This document shows, in pieces, positions 8,102 to 16,905 of a stretch of DNA of 64,000 nt. The first letter of the stretch is position 1. The number at the start of each line of letters is the position of its first letter. The notes below the pieces were generated by a model that did no database searches, was not told the origin of the DNA, and saw only the letters and a list, made by a program, of their open reading frames with translations. Position numbers and translations under genes: made by a program. The stretch comes from an unicellular cyanobacterium SU2 (GTDB taxonomy: Bacteria; Cyanobacteriota; Cyanobacteriia; Cyanobacteriales; Microcystaceae). The DNA lies in contig NEED01000017.1 in the NCBI GenBank assembly GCA_002110465.1, forward strand, positions 1-64,000, in the 5' to 3' direction.

Positions 8102-9181
8102 CTACTCACCTGTTTCTGGTTTTAGCTTACTAACAACAGGTTCTCCTGCATTAGGGATATGGGCGTTATCCAAAACCGTTAATACCCGTTTGAAATCAAA
8201 CCCAATCGCCCGTAAAGCGTGCCAAAGATGTCCTTGAAGGAAAAAGAAAGCCAAGAAAAAGTGAGCATTCGCTAACCAACAACGGGCCGTATGGACTCCT
8301 GCTGGTAAATCGACCGTATCGGCAAAATAGGGAACTACACCCAGTTTAATGGCTAAGGCTGGTCCGTAGAATTCGGAGGGATAAGCTAAGGTGTTAACGG
8401 CACAGAAATAAGCTGCCACAAACCCTGCGAGGGCAATGCCTCCTAGGGAATAAGAGAGAATCGCTTCTCCAGAGAAAATTAACACTTTCTTCGCCCAGGG
8501 TAAGGGTGGGACAAGAATATGCCAAACACCACCAGCAATCAACATTATACCGACATAGATATGACCACCAACCAAATCTTCTAGGCTAGTAATCGAGGCA
8601 AAATGGGTTTGATAACCATAAATTGTTAAGGGGTCTAAAGTAGGATTGGTGACAACCCTGACTGCTTCGATGGTAGAGTCATAAAGTCCCCCAAAATACA
8701 TGGCTTTAGCCGCTAAGAGTAAAGCCCCTGCACCGAGAAACAACAAATGATGTCCCAAAATGATGCCCAATTGACGGGTATCATCCCAGTTAAAGTGAAA
8801 TTTACGGGCAATTCCTGACGCTTCTTTTAAATCGCTTTCTCCCTTGAAGGTATGGAAGAGTGCGCCAGCCCCTAAAAAGGCGGAGGAAATCAGATGAATA
8901 GCCCCAACGACAAAGTAGGGATAGGTGTCAACAATTTTACCTCCTTCTCCGACACCCCAACCTAGGGTGGCTAAATGAGGTAATAGAATGAGTCCTTGTT
9001 GTCCCATGGGTAAATCAGGGGAATAACGAGAAATCTCAAAAAAGGTAAAAGCACCTGCCCAAAACACAATTAAAGCAGCTTGACCAACATGGGCACTGAT
9101 GAATAAGCCCGATAGGTTAGCAAAACGAGCATTTCCTGCCCACCAATCATATTTGACCTTGGGATTATCGTAAGTTTGCAA
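8102..9181 (-). CDS. isiA: Iron-stress chlorophyll-binding protein IsiA (CP43')/Pcb family
   Basis: A 359-residue six-helix antenna protein of the CP43/IsiA/Pcb family that binds chlorophyll a in the thylakoid membrane. Known: IsiA rings surround photosystem I under iron limitation. Seen: the start [45 protein letters not shown], and helix-borne histidines ([42 protein letters not shown] split over the last helices). The large lumenal loop of CP43 is absent, as expected of IsiA/Pcb. The start codon is TTG at 9181, supported by GGAGG seven bases upstream and by matching the IsiA N-terminus; no in-frame ATG lies near. No isiB flavodoxin gene follows, so the usual isiAB order is broken here. Confidence 0.88.
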   Translation of the reverse strand: MQTYDNPKVKYDWWAGNARFANLSGLFISAHVGQAALIVFWAGAFTFFEISRYSPDLPMGQQGLILLPHLATLGWGVGEGGKIVDTYPYFVVGAIHLISSAFLGAGALFHTFKGESDLKEASGIARKFHFNWDDTRQLGIILGHHLLFLGAGALLLAAKAMYFGGLYDSTIEAVRVVTNPTLDPLTIYGYQTHFASITSLEDLVGGHIYVGIMLIAGGVWHILVPPLPWAKKVLIFSGEAILSYSLGGIALAGFVAAYFCAVNTLAYPSEFYGPALAIKLGVVPYFADTVDLPAGVHTARCWLANAHFFLAFFFLQGHLWHALRAIGFDFKRVLTVLDNAHIPNAGEPVVSKLKPETGE

Positions 9182-9249
9182 GGTTAATCCTCCACATGAA
9201 TTTACAAATCACTTAATGCTATATATTTGCAATAAGTTAGGCTGACTTG

Positions 9250-9278
9250 ATTATGTCTAAGAAAAATTTTTCTGTCAA
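9250..9278 (-). promoter_or_regulatory. Consensus sigma-70 promoter of isiA
   Basis: On the minus strand, TTGACA (9273-9278) and CATAAT (9250-9255) are separated by exactly 17 bases. The spacer begins with a perfect 12-base palindrome, GAAAAATTTTTC. The predicted leader to the TTG start is about 60 nt. This is the best-matching promoter I saw in the window. Confidence 0.6.
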
Positions 9279-9350
9279 TTATTAAAAGATTTTCTTAATA
9301 AACTGCTCTCTAAAACAGATTAAAGTGTATTTTTTTATACTAAAATCTAA

Positions 9351-9369
9351 ATTAATGATAATTTTATGC
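9351..9369. promoter_or_regulatory. Possible Fur box upstream of isiA
   Basis: The plus strand contains AATGATAAT (9354-9362), an uninterrupted nine-base match to the centre of the 19-bp Fur consensus; overall about 12 of 19 positions agree. It sits about 75 bp upstream of the consensus isiA promoter and near a second TATAAA (9334-9339, minus strand), whose -35 region it would overlap. Known: isiA is Fur-repressed in other cyanobacteria. The match is weak in the right half. Confidence 0.28.
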
Positions 9370-9514
9370 AATAAATTTTGAGGATTTTGTAGTCTTAGAA
9401 TTAAAGCTATTGACTAATTTTCTTAATTAACTGAGTCAAAAACATGATGAGGGAGTTGATAAATAGCAGATTAGTGATTTTCAGCCTTCATTAATTGAGG
9501 TTATAGAACGTATT

Positions 9515-9745
9515 ATGTTGCTTCAGATTTTCTGTGCGGTTAGTGTTTGGTTATTGATGGGAATTGGTGTCTTAAGAATTTGGAAACTTAGTATCAGGGG
9601 ATTTGCTTACGTTAAGAGACTACATAACATTCCCTGTGAACGGTGTGTATTTTTTACAGGAGACTATCGATTAAAATGTACAGTAAAGCCTTATATTGCG
9701 CTATCAGAAGGGGCTATTGACTGTCAAGACTTTCAACATCAGTAA
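9515..9745 (+). CDS. Small conserved cyanobacterial protein with N-terminal helix and four cysteines
   Basis: A 76-residue protein. Residues 2-20 form a hydrophobic helix (LQIFCAVSVWLLMGIGVL), followed by a basic stretch and a cysteine cluster: CERC (about 42-45), C56 in RLKCTVKP and C71 in IDCQDF. The CxxC-C-C spacing could bind a metal or an Fe-S cluster; this is inference. I recall similar short proteins in many cyanobacteria without assigned function. It stands alone, 88 bases before the transporter gene on the same strand, and diverges from isiA. Confidence 0.65.
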   Translation: MLLQIFCAVSVWLLMGIGVLRIWKLSIRGFAYVKRLHNIPCERCVFFTGDYRLKCTVKPYIALSEGAIDCQDFQHQ

Positions 9746-9832
9746 CTGATTATTATTTATTCGTGTCTGGAGAACCGACCAAAGTATTATGGTCTATGAT
9801 TAAAAATAGTTAACAAAACTTTATTTATCTTC

Positions 9833-11284
9833 ATGACCGTTGCCCTATCCAGACTCAATCAGATAAAAGACAGCTTGATAAGTACGCTTCTGTTAGGCAA
9901 TAAATCCACCCCCGAACTCTGGGGAATTTTAACCGTTTATTTCGTCCAAGGAATCTTAGGGTTAGCCCGTCTAGCCATTAGTTTTTTCCTCAAAGACGAT
10001 TTAGCCCTAACCCCTGCCCAAATGGGCGCATTGACTGGAATTGCGGTGTTACCGTGGGTGATTAAACCAGTATTTGGGTTTATGTCTGATAGTTTACCCA
10101 TCTTTGGTTATCGCCGTCGTCCCTATTTAATTCTTTCGGGGTTATTGGGTAGCATCGCCTGGCTAACGCTAGGAACCATTGTTAATAATCCTTGGTCAGC
10201 CACTATCAGTTTACTGCTAATCTCCCTCTCCGTTGCCGTTAGTGACGTTATTGTCGATTCTTTGGTAGTAGAAAGGGCGAGAAAAGAATCCCTAGGAAAA
10301 GCAGGTTCTTTGCAATCTTTAACCTGGGGAATTTCAGCATTAGGGGGATTAATTACCGCTTATCTTAGTGGTTGGTTGTTACAACATCTGAGTAATCAAA
10401 CAGTTTTTGTGATTACGGCTATTTTTCCCTTAATTGTTGCCATGGTTGCCGGGTTAATTGCCGAGAAACCTGTTAATAAAAATGCTCACAAAACGGCTTC
10501 TAAAAAGTCTCCAATTAAGCAACAGCTACGGCAACTTTGGAAAGCCTTTAAACAAAAATCAATTCTGTTACCCGTTGCCTTTATTTTTATTTGGCAAGCA
10601 ACCCCTAATGCTGACTCAGCCTTCTTTTACTTTACGACAAATGAACTGGGATTTGACCCTGAATTTTTAGGGCGAGTTCGTCTCGTTACCAGTGTGGCTG
10701 CTTTAGTGGGAATTGGACTTTATCAAAAATTTCTTAAAACCGTTTCCTTTCGGCGTATTTTAGGGTGGAGTATTATCATTTCTTCTGGGTTAGGGATGAC
10801 TATGTTGCTGTTAGTAACCCATACCAATCGAGTGATCGGAATTGGCGATCGCTGGTTTAGTTTAGGCGATAGTTTGATCCTCACCGTGATGGGAGAAATT
10901 GCCTTTATGCCTATCCTTGTTTTGTCCGCCCGTTTATGTCCAAAAGGCATTGAAGCAACCCTATTTGCCCTACTCATGTCTATTCTGAATTTATCAGGGT
11001 TGGTATCCCATGAATTAGGGGCATTACTAACCCAATGGTTAGGGGTAACAGAAACGAACTTTGATCGCCTTTGGTTATTAGTTATTATCACCAATCTTTC
11101 AACCCTTTTACCCCTACCGTTTTTAGGGTGGTTGCCCGCTAGCGATCCTCAAGTAGAGGAATTAGAAGCGAATGTCTTCCCTCCCACAGAAGTCTTAGAA
11201 CATCATACTTTAGGATCTTCTTCTGAAGACTCAATGATTCCTACTGTTGCCCCTGAATTTTTTGCTGAATCTGCTCGAAAATAA
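9833..11284 (+). CDS. Folate/biopterin-type transporter (FBT/BT1 family, MFS)
   Basis: A 483-residue integral membrane protein with about 12 hydrophobic segments. Family marks: LWGILTVYFVQGILGLA at the start of TM1, FLKDDLALTPAQMG, and KPVFGFMSDSLPIFGYRRRPY in the loop after TM2, the signature of FBT carriers. Known: the Synechocystis member Slr0642 transports folates, and others carry biopterin. The direction and substrate here are inferred from family only. The C-terminal 40 residues are acidic and soluble. The gene is followed after 22 bases by the apocarotenoid oxygenase, so the two may be co-transcribed although their roles are not obviously linked. Confidence 0.85.
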   Translation: MTVALSRLNQIKDSLISTLLLGNKSTPELWGILTVYFVQGILGLARLAISFFLKDDLALTPAQMGALTGIAVLPWVIKPVFGFMSDSLPIFGYRRRPYLILSGLLGSIAWLTLGTIVNNPWSATISLLLISLSVAVSDVIVDSLVVERARKESLGKAGSLQSLTWGISALGGLITAYLSGWLLQHLSNQTVFVITAIFPLIVAMVAGLIAEKPVNKNAHKTASKKSPIKQQLRQLWKAFKQKSILLPVAFIFIWQATPNADSAFFYFTTNELGFDPEFLGRVRLVTSVAALVGIGLYQKFLKTVSFRRILGWSIIISSGLGMTMLLLVTHTNRVIGIGDRWFSLGDSLILTVMGEIAFMPILVLSARLCPKGIEATLFALLMSILNLSGLVSHELGALLTQWLGVTETNFDRLWLLVIITNLSTLLPLPFLGWLPASDPQVEELEANVFPPTEVLEHHTLGSSSEDSMIPTVAPEFFAESARK

Positions 11285-11306
11285 CCTTCAATTACTCTAA
11301 ATTATC

Positions 11307-12794
11307 ATGACTAATTTATTAACAAAGGAAAGCCTAAAAAAGTCCTATAATCCCGAACAATGGAAACAAGGTTATCAATCTCAACCCAATGAATATGACT
11401 ATTGGATTGATGATATTGAAGGAAAAATTCCTCCCCAATTGCAAGGAACTCTCTTTCGCAATGGACCTGGATTATTAGATGTTTACGGAACTCCTATTAA
11501 ACATCCTTTTGATGGCGATGGGATGATTTGTGCCATGTCTTTTTTACCCAACGGAAAAGTTCATTTTCGTAACCGCTTTGTTCGTAGTGAAGGCTATGTT
11601 CAAGAACAAAAAGCACAAAAAATGCTTTATCGGGGAGTATTTGGAACGCAAAAACCTGGGGGATGGTTGAACAATATTTTTGATCTCAAAATGAAAAATA
11701 TTGCCAATACCAATGTAATTTATTGGGGGGGTAAACTCCTCGCCCTTTGGGAAGCAGCCGAACCCCATCGTTTAGATCCTAAAACATTAGAAACCTTGGG
11801 ACTTGATTACCTAAATGGAACTTTAGAACCTGGGGGATCAATTGCTGCCCATCCTTGGGTTGATCCACATTGTGAAATGGATAATAATCAACCTTGTTTA
11901 GTCAATTTTTCCATCAAACCAGGGCTATCAAGTAAAATTACGGTTTATGAATTTAGTCCTCAAGGAGAGTTATTACGCCGTCATTCCCATAGTGTTCCAG
12001 GGTTTTCTTTTATTCATGACTTTGCCATTACACCCCATTATTGTATTTTCCTACAAAACCCAGTGACATTTAATCCTCTTCCCTATATTTTAGGGTTTCA
12101 AGGAGCAGGAGAATGTGTAAATTTTCAACGGCAAAAACCGAGTCGTCTAATTATTATTCCCCGCAAGCCTCCCTACGATGAGGTAAAAATATTAGAAACC
12201 AACACTGGATTTGTTTTCCATCATGCTAATGCTTTTGAAGTAGGAAATTACATCTATCTTGACTCAATTTGTTATGATGCTTTACCCCAAGTGCAACCAG
12301 ATGTTGACTATAAAGAGGTAGATTTTGAAAAGTTAGCTCCAGGTCAATTATGGCGGTTTACCATTAATTTAGAAGACGATACAGTACAACGTCAGATGTT
12401 AGAAAGTCGCTGTTGTGAATTTCCCACCTTAAACCCTGAAAAAGTAGGGGAAAACCACCGTTATTTATATATCGGTGCTACCCACGATACGACCGGAAAT
12501 AACCCCCTACAGGCCATTCTAAAACTAGATTTAGAAACCGGAGAAAGACAACTGCATTCTTTTGCACCAGCTGGATATGTAAGCGAACCCATTTTTGTGC
12601 CTAATTCCAATCCTAGTCAAGAAGATGACGGATGGTTATTAGTAATGGTTTATGATGGGAATCACCATCGTTCTGATGTAGTTATTGTAGATGCCAAAGA
12701 CTTAAATCAAACTCCTGTCGCCAAAGTTCATCTTAAACATCATATTCCCTATGGGTTACATGGTAGTTGGACGGGTGAAACGTTTATTAATTAG
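11307..12794 (+). CDS. Apocarotenoid 15,15'-oxygenase (ACO)
   Basis: A 495-residue iron-dependent carotenoid cleavage oxygenase very close to Synechocystis ACO (Sll1541/Diox1) over its whole length. Seen: four histidines expected to bind Fe(II), in AAHPWVD (about residue 181), FIHDFAITPH (about 236), FVFHHANAF (about 302) and YGLHGSW (about 485). Also seen: RNGPGLL and HPFDGDGM near the N-terminus and DDGWLLVMVYD near the end. Known reaction: cleavage of apocarotenals at the 15,15' double bond to retinal. It is a soluble seven-bladed propeller with a hydrophobic patch for membrane substrate uptake. The gene ends just before a palindromic repeat that could act as its terminator. Confidence 0.92.
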   Translation: MTNLLTKESLKKSYNPEQWKQGYQSQPNEYDYWIDDIEGKIPPQLQGTLFRNGPGLLDVYGTPIKHPFDGDGMICAMSFLPNGKVHFRNRFVRSEGYVQEQKAQKMLYRGVFGTQKPGGWLNNIFDLKMKNIANTNVIYWGGKLLALWEAAEPHRLDPKTLETLGLDYLNGTLEPGGSIAAHPWVDPHCEMDNNQPCLVNFSIKPGLSSKITVYEFSPQGELLRRHSHSVPGFSFIHDFAITPHYCIFLQNPVTFNPLPYILGFQGAGECVNFQRQKPSRLIIIPRKPPYDEVKILETNTGFVFHHANAFEVGNYIYLDSICYDALPQVQPDVDYKEVDFEKLAPGQLWRFTINLEDDTVQRQMLESRCCEFPTLNPEKVGENHRYLYIGATHDTTGNNPLQAILKLDLETGERQLHSFAPAGYVSEPIFVPNSNPSQEDDGWLLVMVYDGNHHRSDVVIVDAKDLNQTPVAKVHLKHHIPYGLHGSWTGETFIN

Positions 12795-12795
12795 G

Positions 12796-12849
12796 TTTGT
12801 AGTGAGGGCTTTAGCCCTCTTTAAAGATCCCTTAAAGACTGACTACAAA
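12796..12849 (+). repeat. Palindromic small repeat, GAGGGC/GCCCTC family (copy 1)
   Basis: A 54-bp element bounded by TTTGTAGT (12796-12803) and ACTACAAA (12842-12849). Inside is a perfect hairpin, GAGGGC (12804-12809) and GCCCTC (12814-12819), followed by TTTAAAG. Related copies lie at 21654 and 21943. Being directly after the oxygenase stop codon, the hairpin probably also serves as a transcription terminator. Confidence 0.7.
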
Positions 12850-13140
12850 AAAGTTAAAATTAATCCATAAAAACTGCAACCACTTCTATCTTTGCGCCAA
12901 CCTGTGAGTGGGAGATTGAGCAAGTCCTCGATGAAGATTAGATGCCAGATTAACTGAGTATACGGTGTAGGGTGTAGGAAAAATATTATGACCAAAGTAT
13001 TGAAGCAATTTGTATGTGCAGTTAAGACGAACTTCTCATCAGATTTTGTCCCTGGTATCGGGAGAGCCGATCTGAGTTAAACTCAGATCTTTGCTAATTG
13101 TCCCCCTCACTCCTCTATCAAAATTAATCTTGGGAGCAAA
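12850..13140. other. Intergenic region with one STRR-type repeat
   Basis: No gene is visible in these 290 bases between the oxygenase and fabI. They contain the heptamer-based repeat at 12964-12993 (listed separately) and a short inverted repeat, GATCTGAGTT (13069-13078) with AACTCAGATC (13080-13089), shortly downstream of the fabI stop, which on the minus strand could be a weak terminator. Confidence 0.5.
12964..12993 (+). repeat. Heptamer repeat with conserved flank (copy 1)
   Basis: Two GGTGTAG heptamers in tandem (12964-12977) are followed by AAAATATTATGACC. The same arrangement occurs in inverted orientation at 21860-21897, so this is a dispersed cyanobacterial short-tandem-repeat (STRR) module rather than chance. 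Confidence 0.65.
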
Positions 13141-13917
13141 TTACATACCCATAATTTCGTAACCAGCATCGACATAAAGCACTTGTCCGGTAATACCGCT
13201 AGCGAGATCACTAGACAAGAAAGCCGCCGCATTACCAACTTCTAATTGGGTGACGGTTCGCTTGAGAGGAGCAACGTCTTCCACGTGGCGAATCATATCG
13301 AGAATACCTCCCACCGCAGAAGAGGCTAAGGTACGAATGGGACCTGCGGAAATAGCATTAACGCGAATATTATTAGATCCTAATTCAGAAGCCAAATAAC
13401 GCACACTCATTTCTAATCCTGCTTTAGCTACCCCCATTAAATTATAATTAGGAATAACTTTCACCCCCCCCACATAGGTAAGGGTGACAATACTCCCCCC
13501 ATCAGTCATCAAAGGCTTAGCATATTTAGCCATATTAGTCAAAGAAAAGGTACTAATTTCAAGAGATTTAGAAAACGCTTCCCGAGACACCCCACTAAAA
13601 TCTCCGGTTAACCCTTCCTTGTCAGCAAAAGCTAGACAATGGATTAAAATATCAAGTTTACCCCAAGTGTCTGCCACGGCTTGAAACGTCGCCTCTACCT
13701 GAGACTCATTTTGAACATCACAGGGAACAAAAATCGAGGGATTTAGGGGTTCTACCACATCTCGGACTTTTTTTTCAAAACGCCCCTTTTCGTCGGGTAA
13801 AAAGGTAACACCGAGGTTTGCTCCGGCTTTATGGAGTTGTTGAGCAATACCCCAAGCAATGGAGCGATTATTAGCAATTCCTGTTACCAGTGCGTTTTTT
13901 CCGGTGAGATCTAACAT
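13141..13917 (-). CDS. fabI: Enoyl-[acyl-carrier-protein] reductase [NADH], FabI
   Basis: A 258-residue short-chain dehydrogenase of the FabI class, which carries out the last reduction in each cycle of fatty-acid elongation (trans-2-enoyl-ACP to acyl-ACP, NADH). Seen: MLDLTGKNALVTGIANNRSIAWGIA, with the FabI-type nucleotide-binding loop, CDVQNE near residue 66, the catalytic Tyr-x6-Lys in YNLMGVAKAG, and RVNAISAGPIRTLAS; the C-terminus is GYEIMGM. The length is standard. It is divergent from ntcA with a 230-bp shared promoter region. Confidence 0.95.
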   Translation of the reverse strand: MLDLTGKNALVTGIANNRSIAWGIAQQLHKAGANLGVTFLPDEKGRFEKKVRDVVEPLNPSIFVPCDVQNESQVEATFQAVADTWGKLDILIHCLAFADKEGLTGDFSGVSREAFSKSLEISTFSLTNMAKYAKPLMTDGGSIVTLTYVGGVKVIPNYNLMGVAKAGLEMSVRYLASELGSNNIRVNAISAGPIRTLASSAVGGILDMIRHVEDVAPLKRTVTQLEVGNAAAFLSSDLASGITGQVLYVDAGYEIMGM

Positions 13918-13980
13918 AGTATTATCAACAAATTGTGCAATTTTTAGCGAATGAGGTCTCCCACTGTTTAAGATGGGTAG

Positions 13981-13994
13981 GTATAATCATTCAC
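13981..13994 (+). promoter_or_regulatory. Candidate NtcA binding site upstream of ntcA
   Basis: GTATAATCATTCAC matches the relaxed NtcA pattern GT-N10-AC and has GTA at the left, but CAC instead of TAC at the right. It lies about 150 bp before ntcA in the region shared with fabI. A good -10 (TATACT, 14080-14085) is nearer to the gene but not at the spacing of a classic NtcA-activated promoter. Autoregulation of ntcA is known in other strains; here it is inferred. Confidence 0.3.
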
Positions 13995-14147
13995 AGAACT
14001 GGGAACTTGTCATCCCAATAGAAACATTGTGAAGCAAAACGTAGCAAAAACCTCTGAAGATAGATTAAAGTGTTGTGTCTATACTGAAGTTAACAATCAC
14101 CTGTGCGTTAAACCCAGTCTCTTTTCCCGCCGTTATATAAAAGTGTG

Positions 14148-14825
14148 ATGGAAGCATCCTTATCTCAAGATAAACCCTTAGCAGCCGTTTTTCGCCGCAT
14201 TGGTGGCGGTGCCTATCCTCCTGTTGTTGAATCCTTTGAAAGAGGTAAAACGATTTTTTTTCCAGGTGATCCAGCCGAAAGAGTTTACTTTTTACTCAAA
14301 GGGGCCGTGAAACTTTCCCGTGTTTATGAAGCAGGGGAAGAAATTACTGTAGCTTTGTTGCGCGAAAATAGTGTCTTTGGGGTGTTATCCTTAATTACTG
14401 GGCAACGCTCAGATCGCTTTTATCATGCAGTAGCCTTTACTCCTGTAGAATTATTATCGGCTCCTATCGAACAAGTAGAACTCGCGTTGAAAAATAATCC
14501 CGATTTATCTATTTTGATGCTTCAGGGGTTATCTTCACGGATTTTACAAACGGAAATGATGATTGAAACCCTAGCACACCGCGATATGGGGTCGCGTCTA
14601 GTCAGTTTTTTGTTAATTTTATGTCGGGATTTTGGGGTTCCCACTTCTGAAGGAATTCGCATTGATTTAAAGTTATCCCATCAGGCGATCGCGGAGGCGA
14701 TTGGTTCAACCCGTGTGACGGTTACTCGTCTTTTGGGCGATTTACGTCAAGAAGAGATGATTTCTATCCATAAGAAAAAGATTACTGTTCACAACCCCGT
14801 CGCCCTCAGTCAACAATTTACCTAA
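14148..14825 (+). CDS. ntcA: Global nitrogen regulator NtcA
   Basis: A CRP/FNR-family transcription factor that activates nitrogen-assimilation genes when 2-oxoglutarate is high. The 225 residues match NtcA almost throughout: [40 protein letters not shown], the effector-binding beta-roll, the dimerisation helix, and the helix-turn-helix [21 protein letters not shown] near residues 175-196. I chose the ATG at 14148; a GTG immediately before it (14145) is the alternative. Its position just upstream of the DUF3084 gene (25-base gap) is an arrangement I recall from other cyanobacteria. Confidence 0.96.
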   Translation: MEASLSQDKPLAAVFRRIGGGAYPPVVESFERGKTIFFPGDPAERVYFLLKGAVKLSRVYEAGEEITVALLRENSVFGVLSLITGQRSDRFYHAVAFTPVELLSAPIEQVELALKNNPDLSILMLQGLSSRILQTEMMIETLAHRDMGSRLVSFLLILCRDFGVPTSEGIRIDLKLSHQAIAEAIGSTRVTVTRLLGDLRQEEMISIHKKKITVHNPVALSQQFT

Positions 14826-14850
14826 CCTATCCCATCATTTTTGATCGCCT

Positions 14851-16320
14851 ATGACCAGTGCTTACATCCTAATTGCAGCGATTCTCATTCTCGGAGGCTT
14901 AATCGCTGCCTTGGGCGATCGCTTAGGCACTACAGTAGGTAAAGCTCGACTCCGTTTATGGAATCTCCGTCCAAAGGATACAGCCATCGTCGTCACGGTC
15001 TTAACGGGAACCTTGATTGCTGGCTCTACCCTAGGGATTTTATTTACGTTTAGTAAGTCATTGCGCGAAGGACTGTTTCGTCTTGATGAAATTCTCAAAC
15101 AATTACGAATTGCTCAGGCAGATTTAGAACAGGTTAGTCGGGAAAAACAAGACGTAGCCGAGGCCTTACAAACTGCTCAAGAAAAACAAAATCTTGCTCA
15201 AGAACGCCTTAAATCCATCAACGAAAATTTTGAACAAGCTAAAGCGCAACTAAAATCGGTTTCTAATCAAGCGACAAAATTAAAAAAAGATATTCAAACC
15301 CTTCTTCAAGAACGCAAGGAACTTTTAGAGAGCAAAACTACCCTTGATCAACAAATTTCCCAACTCCATGAACAGGTTCGCGCTAGAGATGAAGAACTCA
15401 AAAAGGGACAAGAAAAAATCAATGCTCAAGATCGTATTCTTCAACAGAGACAAACTCGTTTGCAAGATCTCGAAACTCGCTTAAAATCTTTAGAAAAACA
15501 GCAAAATCAATTACAAACGGAAATCGAACAACGAGATAGTAAAATTGCTAATCTTGACCAAGCAATTGTCCGAAAAGACGCAGATATAAAAAATAGAGAA
15601 TCCCAATTAAATGAATTAGAATCCCAATTAAATTATCTCAAACGAGAAGTTCAAATTTTAGAACAATACTATCAAACCTATCAAGAATTACGGGAACGCC
15701 AAATTGCTATTGTTCGCGGTCAAGTTTTGGCTTTGGGTGCTGTTCGCATTGTCTCTGCTGATGCAGTTATTCAAGTGGTAGATGAACTCCTTAGACGGGC
15801 TAATGAATCAGCCATTGAAGCGATTGGTAATCGTGATGTAAAGCCATCTGAACGGGTGGTTAAAATTACTAAAGCTCAAGTACAACAATTAACCCAACAA
15901 CTCAAAGATGGTCAAGATTATGTGGTAAGAATTATCTCAGCAGGGAATTATGTCCAAGGGGAAAAAGAGGTAAGGGTTTTTGCTGATGTTGCTCTCAATC
16001 AAAAGATTTTTAATGCAGAGCAAACGATTGCAACTGTATCTATTGATCCCTCTAATATGACTGAAGAAAATATTCAAAAACGGATTGATATTCTATTAGC
16101 AGCAACCCAGTTTCGCGCTCGTCGTGCGGGAGTAGTCGGTAAGATTGAAGTAGAAGATGGGCGGTTAAAAACGATTGTTAATTTCATTGAAGAAATTAGT
16201 ACTTGGGAGAATGGATTAGATGAAATTAAGGCGATCGCGGCGGAAGAAACCTATACTATTGGTCCTCTTAAAATTCGCTTGATTGGAATTAAAGATGGTG
16301 AGATTCTTTTTGGAACTTGA
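14851..16320 (+). CDS. DUF3084 coiled-coil membrane-anchored protein
   Basis: A 489-residue protein with two N-terminal membrane helices (about residues 3-23 and 45-68, AIVVTVLTGTLIAGSTLGIL), then a long coiled coil rich in Q, E and K (about 75-275), and a globular C-terminal domain (about 280-489) of DUF3084. This arrangement is characteristic of cyanobacteria. Function is unknown. The coiled coil suggests an elongated scaffold at the cytoplasmic or thylakoid membrane (inference). It probably shares a transcript with ntcA and with the nuclease-like gene that follows. Confidence 0.85.
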   Translation: MTSAYILIAAILILGGLIAALGDRLGTTVGKARLRLWNLRPKDTAIVVTVLTGTLIAGSTLGILFTFSKSLREGLFRLDEILKQLRIAQADLEQVSREKQDVAEALQTAQEKQNLAQERLKSINENFEQAKAQLKSVSNQATKLKKDIQTLLQERKELLESKTTLDQQISQLHEQVRARDEELKKGQEKINAQDRILQQRQTRLQDLETRLKSLEKQQNQLQTEIEQRDSKIANLDQAIVRKDADIKNRESQLNELESQLNYLKREVQILEQYYQTYQELRERQIAIVRGQVLALGAVRIVSADAVIQVVDELLRRANESAIEAIGNRDVKPSERVVKITKAQVQQLTQQLKDGQDYVVRIISAGNYVQGEKEVRVFADVALNQKIFNAEQTIATVSIDPSNMTEENIQKRIDILLAATQFRARRAGVVGKIEVEDGRLKTIVNFIEEISTWENGLDEIKAIAAEETYTIGPLKIRLIGIKDGEILFGT

Positions 16321-16348
16321 ATAGTTAATAGTTGATAGTTGATAGTTG
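16321..16348 (+). repeat. Heptamer tandem repeat ATAGTTG x4
   Basis: Four 7-bp units begin directly after the DUF3084 stop codon: ATAGTTA once and ATAGTTG three times. This is a typical cyanobacterial short tandemly repeated repetitive (STRR) sequence. Confidence 0.85.
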
Positions 16349-16395
16349 TTTCAAGTTTAAATATAATATATCTAAGCTTATTGAATGAACCTAAA

Positions 16396-16797
16396 ATGAT
16401 TATTGGATTTGACCCTGGACGGGATAAATGTGGCATTGCGGTAAGGAATGAACAAGGACACTTTCCTTATCATCAAGTGGTCAATTCTGAAGATGCGATC
16501 GCTACTTTACAATCTCTTTGTCAACAGTTTCCCATTGAGCAATTTGTGATGGGAAATCAAACCACTTCTAAGCAATGGAAACAACAATTAGAAAAAGAGA
16601 TTTCTACGGCTATTCCGATAGTGATGGTTGATGAACGTAATAGTACCCTAGAAGCCCGCGATCGCTATTGGGAAATGTATCCACCTCAAGGACTAACTCG
16701 GTTAATTCCTCAAGGAATGAGGGTTCCTTCTCGCCCAATTGATGATATTGTCGCTATTTTATTAATTGAAAGATATTTGAAAAGAAATAAATCATAA
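16396..16797 (+). CDS. YqgF/RuvX-like RNase H-fold protein (Holliday junction resolvase-like)
   Basis: A 133-residue protein opening with IIGFDPGRDKCGIAV, the first-strand Asp motif of YqgF/RuvX RNase H-fold nucleases. It continues with VDERNSTLEARDRYWE, which corresponds to the VDER(x)ST motif, and a final Asp pair in RPIDDIVAILL. Known: YqgF proteins act in pre-16S rRNA 5'-end maturation and in resolvase-like roles; this version is one of the diverged cyanobacterial copies. I chose the ATG at 16396; a more distal TTG at 16339 would put the start inside the heptamer repeat and add residues with no family match. Confidence 0.8.
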   Translation: MIIGFDPGRDKCGIAVRNEQGHFPYHQVVNSEDAIATLQSLCQQFPIEQFVMGNQTTSKQWKQQLEKEISTAIPIVMVDERNSTLEARDRYWEMYPPQGLTRLIPQGMRVPSRPIDDIVAILLIERYLKRNKS

Positions 16798-16905
16798 AGA
16801 TTGAAAAAATAAAACGATGGGATCTATAGTAATTTTGAGCCGTTGAATGAAAATATTTGATAAGCTATTGTTAGCCAAACAGCAATCACATCTAGACCAA
16901 AATTT

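Noticed and set aside
10723-11094. 123-codon antisense frame in the transporter gene
   Set aside because: Shadow of a strongly supported membrane transporter on the other strand.
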